Source: Hawksworthiomyces lignivorus (taxonomy: Eukaryota > Ascomycota > Sordariomycetes > Ophiostomatales > Ophiostomataceae). From it: a DNA stretch of 64,000 nt. Position 1 is the stretch's first letter, and the number at the start of each line of letters is the position of its first letter. Location: the NCBI GenBank assembly GCA_002917075.1, contig NTMA01000015.1:248001-312000 (forward strand), read 5' to 3'. The notes below the pieces were generated by a model that had not been told where the DNA came from, did no database searches, and saw nothing but the letters and a program-made list of their open reading frames with translations. Shown here in pieces: positions 11,750 to 21,300 of the stretch. The translations under genes were made by a program, and so were the position numbers.

Positions 11750-14654
11750 CTAATCGATCAGCCAGACCTGAGTTTCTGGTACATCCTCGCACACGATGTT
11801 ATGTGAGAAACGCATCTGAATTGTGGCCCACATGAACTTTTCCATATCCTCCCCCATTGTGTCGTGGACGGCGGCAAGGAAAGCCGGGTCTGACTTCCAC
11901 TTCTCTGCCATCACTGCCTTCATGCACTCTCTTACTTTGGTGAGAGCGGCCTCGCCTTCGTCCCAGCTCTGGGCTTCGTCTATCCCCTGCAACAGCTGCT
12001 GCGTGGCCTCATCCTGGGCAACTTTGACTGCCAGTTCCTGTAGGCCGTCGGCGATGAGGGACTGTGCCGGGTTGGCCCAGTCCAGGATGAGCATGCGCTC
12101 CCTCCGCGCGCGCAGTGCCCCGCCGGCGGCGGCTCGCTGCAGCCCGCCGTCCTCGAGGCGCACCATGAGGCTGTAGTGGGCGCCGAGCCGCTCGGCCTCG
12201 TGGTTGCGCACGACGGCGCAGCCTCCGGTGTCGACCAGCCGGCACAGCAAGTTGTCGGCGTGGCGGTCGTAGAGGCGGCGCTCGTCGGCCGTCCACGACT
12301 TGCTCATTTCCGTGCGGTGGAAGTCGAGCAGGCGCAGCCAGCGGCCGGACGGCGCGTGCCGCACCAGCACGCCGTCTTCGCGCGCCCCGGCCGCGCGCGG
12401 CCACGGGTGCAGCGGCAGGCCCGGCAGCAGCGGCTCCGACCGCAGTACGTAGCCCCCCATGCGCACGCGCAGGCCCCAGGGCGTGGGCACGCCAGTGAAG
12501 GAGCTCGCGGCGGAGGAGGAGGAGTCAGACGAAGAGGCGCCCGCACCCGCTGCGCCGACCTCCTGCCACGTGCCGAAGCGCATCATGCGGTAGTTGATGT
12601 CCATGCTGGAGCCGCGCGCGGCGTCGCTGGCGTACAGCAGGCTGCGCGGCGCCCAGCGCCAGCCGGGAACGTCCAGCGTCGCGTCCGCCGAGAAGAGCAT
12701 CTGCGCCGGCAGCGCCCCGCCCAGCCGCACCGCTACCTGCGCCCACACCCGCGCCATGCGCTCCTGCGCCTCCTCCGCCGCCCCCACCACCACCTTCTCC
12801 AGGTCCAGCCCCAACAGCGTCGCGATGCACAGCGGCTCGTCCGCTGCCTTGGACACCGTCCGGAAGTGCAGCGCCCGCTGCAGGCTCATCAGGCTGTCCC
12901 TCGACATGCCTTGGCCGGCGCCGCTCGCCAGTGTTCGGTACCACCCGCGGAGGTACACCGCCTCGCTGGAGATGTCCAGCCAGATGCGCATGTAACGCGC
13001 ATCTGTGGTGCCCTGAATGAAAAGCTTCGTCAAGTAGTCAAACAGCATGACGGGCTGGTCCGAAAACTGGAAGTAGAGCGACTGCGCGAGTGCGCCCTCT
13101 GCGACATATGGTGAGCAGATAAGGTTGAGGGAGGGGGGTTGCCAAGGGGCAAAGGCGGCTGCATTTGCTTACCTTGGAGAGTCCAGAGACGTCTCATCCA
13201 AGCAGAGGAGCTAAATATCCGGAGAAGCACCTCGGCAGACGACAAGTCACCAGCAGCGTAGTGCATCAGCGTAGCGTCCAGCACGAGGACGTGAGTGGCG
13301 TTGCGATACACGTCCGGGATACGCTGCAGAGCAATCTTCTTGCCCTCGATCTCAATGGGGCACAGAAGGGGGTCGACCCAGATGCGGTACGTGGTCTCCG
13401 CCGAAGTGATTCCTTTGGCCTGATTAGCGGCTTCTTCGAGGGCGCAGACCAGCCTTGCCACTTTGGCGATCTGGCATTCATGGAGGGCGTTGGCCACCGG
13501 GTTGCCCATGCCGTCGGCCCAGACCTGCACATCACTCGCGTTACTCTAGAAGCTCCTAATAGCTCTTGAAAAATATTACTGCAACCTACGTGAGAGATGG
13601 CAACATACGGCACGCCTGTGGTGTATGGCTCGACCTGCATCTCGAGTGTAGCGTCCTCGGCATCTGCACTCAGACTTTTCTCCACGCGCAAGACGGGGAA
13701 AGTAGTCGTCTCATTCAAGATCCGCTGGACCTCGCTCTCGTCTACGAATCTGAGCTCGCATCGGCATCCCTCCCGCGCGTGTGACGGCAGATACGTCTCC
13801 GCATCTAGCTGAAAGGCCACGCAGCTCTCCATCGAGCACGCCCTGTGGTCGCGGCGCGGCCCGCCCTTGTGCATGCCGCTCAGGAAGTGCTGCGTGACCA
13901 GGCCCTTGTTGACCGTGCGGATCTTCTCAACCTCGCTCCGGCACCATCCGTTCTCTAGCATGCGCCGCTCGCGCTCGCCAGATTCTTCTAGGTATTTGTG
14001 CGACCACGGAAAGTCAAAGTGTACGACACTGGGGATCTTCTTCAAGCTCGCCGCCGTCATTATCGTGGTGGACAGCAGCTCGCCGAGGGCAGCAATCGAG
14101 ATTCGAATAGCAGGATCGAACTCGGCGTGGATCGCCGTGTTGAGCAAGAGGCAGCTGAACTTCAGGCACCGGTGCAGGTACCGGATGCGGTGCTCGATGC
14201 TGGGCTGGGCCAGATGAAGCCTCGCCACGATGAGATCGGTCACATGCGGCTGCAGCAGCTTTGCGCCTGCAAGATACTTGACCCCGCCCTCTTCGTCCAC
14301 GTAGTCCCGGTGCAGAGCGCCAATCTCTACTTTGGCCGTGTCAGGGTTGACAATGCGGTCGTTGGCGTCTCCCTCATTCAGGCCAAAGAATTCGGCCAGA
14401 AGGCCAAAGAACAGCCAGGTCTGCATAAAGTCCTGCAGTTCATTCTGCGGAGTGTGATGTATAGCCTCCGTGAACTCGTGGTCGTAGTCTGCAGTCGGCG
14501 TGATGTACTGTCGGAGGCCCTGCGGCACAGTCTTCATACGACCCTGGCGCCTTGCAAACGTTAAATACGGGCCACCGTCCCATGGCTCCTTGCATACATA
14601 TGGCGCCTTTTGCTGTGGCAAGGAAGAGTCTAGGGAAATTAGAAGACTGTCCAT
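11750..14654 (-). CDS. Heterokaryon-incompatibility (HET) domain protein
   Basis: Three exons on the minus strand: 13590-14654, 13173-13524 and 11750-13098, with introns of 65 and 74 nt. They join in frame to 921 residues. An N-terminal region of about 345 residues precedes the HET domain. That domain is recognised from YVAISHVWADGMGNP at the first junction and MRRLWTLQEGAL at the second, both classic HET-family signatures; the GCRCEL and CSMESC cysteine motifs precede it. HET domains are related to TIR folds and mediate programmed death when incompatible fungi fuse. The C-terminal third is very GC-rich. Divergently transcribed from the NYN gene. Reading through the first intron is also open, so transcript evidence should confirm that splice. 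Confidence 0.9.
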
Positions 14655-15307
14655 AAAGGCAAAATATCATTACTTTTCAGGGCCGCTTTCTCAGGCTTTC
14701 TTTGTCGGATTTCAGATCTAGCTTTTAGGGGGGGTAGGCCTTTAGGCTTTACCAAAGAACAGTAGAGATTTTGCTTCGCCGTCCCACAATTTTTGTTTCA
14801 ACCCAATTCCAACGAATCACAGCAAAGCCTCTTAAGGAACAGGGACATCACTTGTCCTCAGCCTTGCGAGACTCGGCGACCTTGCACCGCTGTAATCAAA
14901 TTGTGAACAGACCCATTTAATGACCATTTGTTATACCTTTGCCTGACTACAGTCATTGGATTAAGCTTTTCTCTGGGCCTTGCATCTGCGTCAGCTGCAC
15001 ATCGCGTGGAGCAGGCACAAGGTTGGCGTGGGATGCACGTAGCCTGGGGCTGCGCCCCCAAAGGCTGGCTGCCACAACAGGCCGCTGTCCAACCCGGACA
15101 ATGCATCAGTTGTATGTCCTGTGTGCCATTGAGTAATCGGGCAGCAGTAAGATCAAAAGTGCACATTTCATATAAATATCTCGTGCCTTTAGGCTCTCGC
15201 ACAGTCTCCTGGTTTTGTCTTCGCTACTCACCACTAACTTTTCGTCTTTATTTCACTGTTCCATCTGAAAAGATTTTTACTAGATTCATGTACAAGGCTT
15301 ATCCAAT
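14655..15307. promoter_or_regulatory. Shared 653-bp divergent promoter of the HET and NYN genes
   Basis: The HET start codon (minus strand) and the NYN start codon (plus strand) face away from each other across this gap, so it must hold both promoters. A TATA-like box lies at 15171-15178 for the NYN gene. No third gene was seen here. Confidence 0.6.
15171..15178 (+). promoter_or_regulatory. TATA-like box upstream of the NYN gene
   Basis: TATAAATA lies 136 bp before the NYN start codon, a plausible distance given a leader of about 100 nt. This is pattern recognition only. Confidence 0.45.
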
Positions 15308-16690
15308 ATGAGCAAAGAACCACCCCAGACCTGCTTCTTTTTTGTGGACGACTCCAACATTTGGATTGAGGCCCAGAAGTTTGCGGCCTCTGGCAACAGC
15401 CACATGCCCAAGCTCACAGACAGCGACAGCGACCCGCGTCTCCGAATCAACGTGGGGAAATTGCTCAATACCATTTCCAAGGGCCGCAGCAAGGGCCCTT
15501 CGTTTTACTATGGCTCCCGTCCACCTCCCAACGATTCGGTGTGGAACTCGTTCCGGAACCAGGGGTTCGAGCCCAAGATCTTCAATCGTGCCAACGGCAA
15601 GGAAAAGGAAGTCGACACCTCCATGGCCACGGACCTGACCTGGCAAGCTGCCAAACTTACGATGGCTGGCACCGAGGCCGAGAACCGGAAGAAGAGGGAG
15701 AATACGATGTTCATCGCCATCACGGGCGACCGTGATATGATTCCGCCCATCAAGCAGGTGCTGGAATGCAAAATTTCTGTGGAGCTCTGGTCCTGGAAGT
15801 CGGGCATCTCAAACGACTACTACGACCTGCAGTCTCAGAATGAGTTCTTGTCTGTAAACCACATTGAGAAGATCTTTGCCGAAATATCATTCACGAACTA
15901 CCGCTCCACCCGGCAGAGCAAAACAGTCGATCCGAGCAAAACGGTCGCGTTCTGCGCATCCGCAGATGCTTACCCAGACGAGGTCGGCTTTGAAGATTTG
16001 GTCTGTAAGGAGCTCATCGGGCTGAACCAACTGTTCTACACTACTCCGACATCTGCCAAAACAGAATTGCTCGTGGAGTTTCCCAAGGCCCCAGACATCG
16101 AGACGGTGATTCAGAGTGCGCGGAAGCTGTTCGACAAACGCATGGAGGTATTGTCGTGGCCTGTGTATAACAGTCGCTTCCAAGCAGCCCAGTCATCCAT
16201 TCTTGAAACGAGAAACATGTATTCGCCGCTGAGCGACCAGGAAGGGCAATTCTCTGCCCGTGAAACAGAGGGAAGTGAGGACGAGCAACCTGTCATATGT
16301 GTTGTTGAGACGCAACCTGAGGTCCAAGGCGAAGGAAGCAGGGCGATGCCAGGTTCCGATAACGCGGACAGCGGCGACGACTGGACCGCTGTCTCTCGCT
16401 CAAACCCAGGCAAGAAGCATCGCCGCGACGTTCAGCGCACCCAGCTCTGCCCCTATGGTATCCACTGCAAGAAGAGGGGCGAGTGCGGCCACCGACACAC
16501 TGACGAGCAGCGAAACCTGTTTCGGGATAACCCACAGCAGAATTTCACATTGTGGAAAACGAAAAAGTGCTTGAAGAGTCACCGGCATCCCCAAAATAAA
16601 TGCCCATTTGCCCACTCGATGGAGGACGCGTGGTGTCTTGAATGCCACCAGCGGGGACACTACACGGACGACTGCCAGTACAAGAGCTAG
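15308..16690 (+). CDS. NYN-domain ribonuclease-like protein with CCCH and CCHC zinc fingers
   Basis: Single exon, 460 residues. The N-terminal NYN (PIN-like) domain begins FFVDDSNIWIEAQ and carries a second acidic site GDRDM near residues 141-143; these match the metal-binding acids expected of a nuclease. The middle is acidic and probably disordered. The C-terminus has a clean CCCH finger from about residue 381 (spacing C-x5-C-x5-C-x3-H). A degenerate Cys/His cluster ending CPFAH comes next, then a perfect zinc knuckle CLECHQRGHYTDDC (C-x2-C-x4-H-x4-C) near residues 443-456. This combination suggests an endoribonuclease guided to RNA by zinc fingers, acting in RNA decay or silencing. Catalysis and target are inferred from family knowledge. 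It is head-to-head with the HET gene. Confidence 0.88.
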   Translation: MSKEPPQTCFFFVDDSNIWIEAQKFAASGNSHMPKLTDSDSDPRLRINVGKLLNTISKGRSKGPSFYYGSRPPPNDSVWNSFRNQGFEPKIFNRANGKEKEVDTSMATDLTWQAAKLTMAGTEAENRKKRENTMFIAITGDRDMIPPIKQVLECKISVELWSWKSGISNDYYDLQSQNEFLSVNHIEKIFAEISFTNYRSTRQSKTVDPSKTVAFCASADAYPDEVGFEDLVCKELIGLNQLFYTTPTSAKTELLVEFPKAPDIETVIQSARKLFDKRMEVLSWPVYNSRFQAAQSSILETRNMYSPLSDQEGQFSARETEGSEDEQPVICVVETQPEVQGEGSRAMPGSDNADSGDDWTAVSRSNPGKKHRRDVQRTQLCPYGIHCKKRGECGHRHTDEQRNLFRDNPQQNFTLWKTKKCLKSHRHPQNKCPFAHSMEDAWCLECHQRGHYTDDCQYKS

Positions 16691-17966
16691 ACCTCTTCAG
16701 ACGCATATCCCGTACGCTGTCCCCAAGATGGAATCATTGTTGCTCACTCGACAACCAGGAAGCTGCCTCAAATCCAATCTTAAGGGCACACATTCCTTAT
16801 GGTCACGCGGGCCCGGAGGGAAGGCGATCGAAAAGGAGACGGTGTAAAGGAAAAGGTCCATCGGGCCTACGAAGTGTAGCAGAAGGCTGAAGACGAAGAA
16901 ATGAATCAAGTGTATTCGAAGACAAGATTTCAGCTTGTCGATCAATGTACAACTGGCTACTTTGGTTAAGATAGCAGTCTTATATACACAGCGGATTATC
17001 CCTTGATATATCCCTTTTCCTGATTGTGAGGTAATCGGCTGACGACAAGTAGTCGATCCAGGGATCTGAAAGATGTATGTTGAAGTAGAGTATTGGACAG
17101 TGATTGCGCTGTTCTCCGACTGTGTATCGACTGAGAGGCAATGGTTATCGTAGGGGGTTTCCTGTACAGAGAGTCGTTGTATCAGATTCGAATGAATACT
17201 GTGCTCTTTCTGTGTATATGAAAGTCCTCTTCGGCAGATCTACCCGGGATTGTAGAGAAAGTTGTTACACTCAGCTTTCTCTCGAATCGCGACCCCCACA
17301 TGCAATATTACCAAGTCAGCTCACCTGAATATCTAATACTAGGGCAAGTTGAGATGTCGACACGCGCCATTTTATGAAGGCACAGCATGTCCGTGCCATC
17401 GCCAGCGTCCTAGAAGCTCTACGAAACGTATCGCCATCTGCCAATGGGAGCAAGTCGTTAACTTCCTCGTGCTATTGATGTGTGATAAGGTTAGAATACC
17501 CGCAAGCGTTCAGATCAATCCAATAGATCCCTAAGCCGACTTTGAGACATAGTCAAAACAACGTCGGGTGTCCAGATTTTTAGCTCAGGCCATGCTCGTA
17601 AAACTGAGGGCATCGCCTAAAATTGAACTAACGGCGTCTTGCAGGGCCAGCAGAACAACAATGAATTTTGATAAAAGCTTAAGATAATATCATTTTATTT
17701 TTGGTTTTAGTTTTAAAATTATTTCGTCTCTCCTCCGCTCTGGCTTCATTTGCTGCGATGACAGATGCAACGCAAGATCTTCAACGGGGAGAAGACTCTC
17801 TTGAGAGGTGCTGCCAAATCTCATCAGAGACAAATATTACAAGAACTGCTTCATCAAAAAGGTACGGTGGTAACAGCAGACTGGTTGAGTTATAAGGTAC
17901 CTTCTGTGACATGTGTTCAAGGGGATTAATCCTTTTTGTACTGGTACAGTGGCCTTGTGGCAGCAC
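16691..17966. other. Intergenic region
   Basis: About 1.3 kb with the NYN 3' flank and the 3' flank of the minus-strand membrane-protein gene. The small ORFs at 17104-17328 and 17349-17534 show no motif. No gene was supported. Confidence 0.55.
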
Positions 17967-18704
17967 TCAACAACGCTCCATTGCTCCCATGATCATTCCG
18001 GCTAGGAGAATAATAGCAAACAACGAAGCAAACGCAGCGGCCAAGACGCGTGCCACATAGAATAAGTCTTGCCCTTCGCACTCTGAACCTCGAGCTAGCC
18101 CGTCTGTAACAAACAAATCACGGCAGAATGTTGCTATAAGAACCGCCAGCAGGAGAAGAGTGAGCAATCCGAGAATTTTCCAGGAGTCATTTGGAGGCGT
18201 GTCACTCGGCGGTTTGGAGACAGTGTTGGCGGTTAGGCCCGACGAGGCAGTAGCCGTTGCAGGCACTGCTGTAGGCTTCTTCTTAGACGCAGCGGACTTG
18301 TCGACGTGGCTCTGATAGGCATTTGAGGCTGCTTTTGCTACTAGGGACGACGAGGCGACAGCCTCCGACTTCATTTTGTGTCCGGCGGAATTGTCGACGA
18401 AAATCGGAAGCGTCTTTCTCATCACCTCTGGGTTCTCCGGAGCGAGCACATGCCTGGCCCTGGCAGCCATGGCGCTGGAGGCCGCCCCGACCGCCGACTT
18501 GGTGCCTTCTCCCATAACCAAGTGGCCTGTGTGCTCTGGGCTTCGCTCAGGCATGATGTGCATGGGATGGTAGACTGCCCCCTGCGTCCCAAGGCACTCA
18601 GAGAGATGATGCGCGTCGTCGTGCGATACGAATGTGTCGGTGCCATACACATCGGCCTGCACGGTGTCGTACTCCGACATCATCTCCCCGGCGGTGTGAC
18701 GCAT
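17967..18704 (-). CDS. Hypothetical protein with two C-terminal membrane segments
   Basis: From ATG at 18704 the frame gives 245 residues; the same frame stays open upstream to a TTG at 18809. The central part is Ala/Ser/Lys-rich. Two hydrophobic segments follow, ILGLLTLLLLAVLIATF and then RVLAAAFASLFAIILLAGMI just before the stop, so it is probably a membrane protein with a long soluble N-terminus. The sequence immediately upstream (18780-18976) is open in a different frame and looks coding, as if the gene were once continuous. No family was recognised. Treat the start as provisional. Confidence 0.5.
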   Translation of the reverse strand: MRHTAGEMMSEYDTVQADVYGTDTFVSHDDAHHLSECLGTQGAVYHPMHIMPERSPEHTGHLVMGEGTKSAVGAASSAMAARARHVLAPENPEVMRKTLPIFVDNSAGHKMKSEAVASSSLVAKAASNAYQSHVDKSAASKKKPTAVPATATASSGLTANTVSKPPSDTPPNDSWKILGLLTLLLLAVLIATFCRDLFVTDGLARGSECEGQDLFYVARVLAAAFASLFAIILLAGMIMGAMERC

Positions 18705-19005
18705 GCTATGCTCAATAAAATGGTCAGCGCCCGGCGCAATGAGCCGCGCCTGGGTGAGATTCGTGTGCTGCCTATTGGCATCAATGCGGCGAGCCGCAAT
18801 GTCGTGCAAGCAGAGATGAGCGTAGCGGGTAGGGCAGTGCCAAAGCCGTCGAGTGAGCCAGTGGCATCAGCGATCCCGCGGTCGATTTTCTTGTGCTTTT
18901 CGTGGAGTGGGTTCTTGATCATAGCAATAGTCTGTCGCTGGTAGTTAGTTATAAGCTCGATGAAAGGCTGGACCAAACCGCACTCTTCGTTGTTGGAAAG
19001 TTCAT
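18705..19005 (-). pseudogene. Probable 5' part of the membrane-protein gene, out of frame with the rest
   Basis: This stretch reads NELSNNEECGLVQPF...HKKIDRGIADATGSLDGFGTALP in one frame. That frame does not connect to the downstream frame, which takes over near 18780-18830. No GT donor exists in the overlap, so a short intron does not repair the break; a one-base indel or assembly error would. Part of it (SLDGFGTALP...ISA) has a diverged in-frame homologue at 31060-31266, which argues that it was real coding sequence. The first in-frame ATG is at 18922. A strong branch/acceptor (CTAACTACCAGCGACAG) just upstream suggests an additional 5' exon. Confidence 0.45.
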
Positions 19006-20075
19006 TCTGGGCTGGAGCAGTTAAGACTCACAAAGGAGAACAGACGCAGAGCTCGAGCGAAAGACGATACAAGGCTGAGACTTCGAATCTTTATAATATT
19101 TGGCTTAATCGGTTGCGGCTTAACGCTGGCAACAGCATCAGCCTTTCTCTTGTTTTCCTCTTATTACAATGATCAGACTTTGTAGGACACATATATACGA
19201 AGAGGACTTTAACTTGATAAGTTGATGGACCAGAGATATTTATGAATAGACGATGCACTCTATACGCAGACTCGTTCCCACTCTTCCGCGAACACAAGTC
19301 ACTTTTGTGGAGCGCCGGCATACTACATCAATAAGTCGTGGCTGACAAGCGCGAATAAGTCCGACTGCTAGTGCATGAATCGGTGCCCATCTTGGCGCAT
19401 AGTTGCCTCTTCGCGCTGCTCTCATTGAGGAGATGTTGGAGATGGTGGGTGCCTCGGGGCGTGTGGAAGCCTTTAAGAGAGGGTTCTATGGGAGGGTTCA
19501 ATGAGGGTTCAAATGCGGGTTCTATGAGGGTTCTACGAGGGTTTAATGAGAGTTCTATGGAAGGGTTCAATGAGGGTTCTATGAGGGTTCTACGAGGGTT
19601 CAATGAGGGTTCAAATGCGGGTTCTACGAGGGTTCAATGAGAGTTCTATGGGAGGGTTCAATGCGGGTTCTATGAGGGTTCTATCTATAGCTGCAGGGAG
19701 GATTCCTACTTTGCACCCCATTGATTTCCTATTCGTAGCGCAAATTTGAATGCCTTAGGCACTAATTTTTTTTTAAACCAATCATATAATAAATCTGACT
19801 ACGACGTATCTTACAATGGTACAATATATTGGCTCCGTTTTAGATCCGTTTTACTCTCCACAGAAGATCGGTCCGTCCTGGAGATGCCCCTCCTTCGCTT
19901 TTGATGTCTTCTGACAAAAACGCCATAGACTCTCTGCCGAACAACACATCGTGATACTACATATCTTGTTTCCTTTCTTTTCGTCCTGCCGTGCACTGAA
20001 TAGACTGTTGCATTTTTCTCTAGCTGTTTTTAGACTAGACGACCCTGCCCAAGCCGACAGCATCCAACCGTCAAT
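19006..20075. other. Intergenic region with minisatellite, upstream of RUB1
   Basis: A TATAAA-like element near 19095 on the minus strand may serve the broken membrane-protein gene. The minisatellite (19478-19683) occupies the middle. The last 300 bp are the presumed RUB1 promoter. No other gene was seen. Confidence 0.5.
19478..19683. repeat. 12-bp minisatellite, about 17 units
   Basis: Tandem units of the form GGGTTCTATGAG or GGGTTCAATGAG, with variants in the seventh to twelfth bases, run for about 205 bp. The period is visible directly, and because 12 is a multiple of 3 several frames stay open through it. It lies in intergenic DNA; no ATG-initiated gene uses it. Confidence 0.92.
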
Positions 20076-20505
20076 ATGCTCATCAAGTCAGTCACGAGTC
20101 GCTGAACAGTTTCCAGCGCCACCCCTCTAAGAGCTGCCCCTAGTCTTTGATTCTCTGGCGCGGAGCTTTCATCCATAGCTAACCGTCTTGCGTTCCAGGG
20201 TCCGCACTCTCACCGGCAAGGAGATCGAGCTGGATATCGACAGCAACTTCAAGGTATCCCAGATCAAGGAGAAGGTCGAAGAGAAGGAGGGCATTCCGCC
20301 GGTCCAGCAGCGCCTGATCTTCGGCGGCAAGCAGATGTGCGTCCCATCCCCCCTTTCCCTTTTTAACCTATATCAGCCTTTCGTTTCGCCTTGTCTCTTT
20401 GTCTGACAAAATGGATCCAGGGTCGACGACAAGACGGCGTCCGACTACGCGCTCGAGGGCGGCGCAACGCTGCACTTGGTGTTGGCGCTGCGCGGCGGCT
20501 GGTAG
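20076..20505 (+). CDS. RUB1: NEDD8/Rub1 ubiquitin-like modifier
   Basis: Three exons: 20076-20086 (only 11 coding bases), 20199-20336 and 20421-20505, giving 77 residues. The mature sequence is unmistakable: [17 protein letters not shown], then [19 protein letters not shown] and GGKQM, ending [10 protein letters not shown]. Ala72, which distinguishes NEDD8 from ubiquitin's Arg72, is present in the ALRGG tail. A single Trp follows the diglycine and must be removed before conjugation. NEDD8 is activated by the Ula1-Uba3 E1 and attached to cullins to switch on cullin-RING ligases. Intron phases match exactly at AAG and ATG codons. Convergent with the Elongin A gene. Confidence 0.97.
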
Positions 20506-21300
20506 ATTCCGTGGAGAGGTTTCTCTTCGTTGCACATCTCCTGCGCTTTGCCTTTTACAGCATTACCGCGAAAAGCCATCAGACGATTCGATCTTCAACT
20601 TCATCCTCCCTCCCAACGAACCATGGCATATCCCCTGCGCTGAACGTGCGATCTGGGTGGTGTTGGCTGGCGTGCGGGGTTTCATTGCTTGGGGCCTCTG
20701 ATAGTTGCGGAAGGGACGGCTACGCTTAAAAAAACGAAATACAAGACTAGACATCGGCCGTGACTAGAGATTCGGCTGCTCTGGATGAGGCTCTACACGA
20801 GAGAGAGCGATGAGCTCTTGGTGGCATTTGTTTGGTTTTACCACTTGTTGTCCGTCAACGTGGTTTCTCTGGCGTTCTTTGTTTTTCCTTCGAGAAATAC
20901 TGTGTATAGCCATCATCTTGCGTGATTTTCCTCATTGCTATAGAATTGGACATTTAACATATCATGCTGCTCGGTTGGTGACATATCTTTCCTGTACATC
21001 GCCCGTTATCGATGAAGATGTGCTTGAAGCACCAAATTTCATTAATGTAAGATCCGCTGAACATTCTACCGAAAGAGAAAACCTCTGTTAATCTACTTTG
21101 AACGAAAATCTAAATTCCATGAAAAGCTCCCAAGACGCCCATATGATGTAGTACCTCCTGAAAACATATGCCAAATTCATCTCTATGTGACCAAGCCATA
21201 TCCCAAATTAACCTCAAACTACAACCAGCTCACTTTAGAGCAATACAGTACAAGAAGAAAAAGACAGAAGCACTGATAAAACACCGCACAGCGCGGCTGC
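20506..21300. other. Intergenic gap between convergent RUB1 and ELA1
   Basis: About 800 bp holding both 3' flanks. The ORFs at 20391-20729 and 20810-21091 overlap the RUB1 end or lack any motif. No gene called. Confidence 0.55.

Noticed and set aside
12176..13114. Plus-strand ORF of 312 codons opposite the HET gene
   Set aside because: Antisense shadow in GC-rich coding DNA; the minus frame carries the HET motifs.
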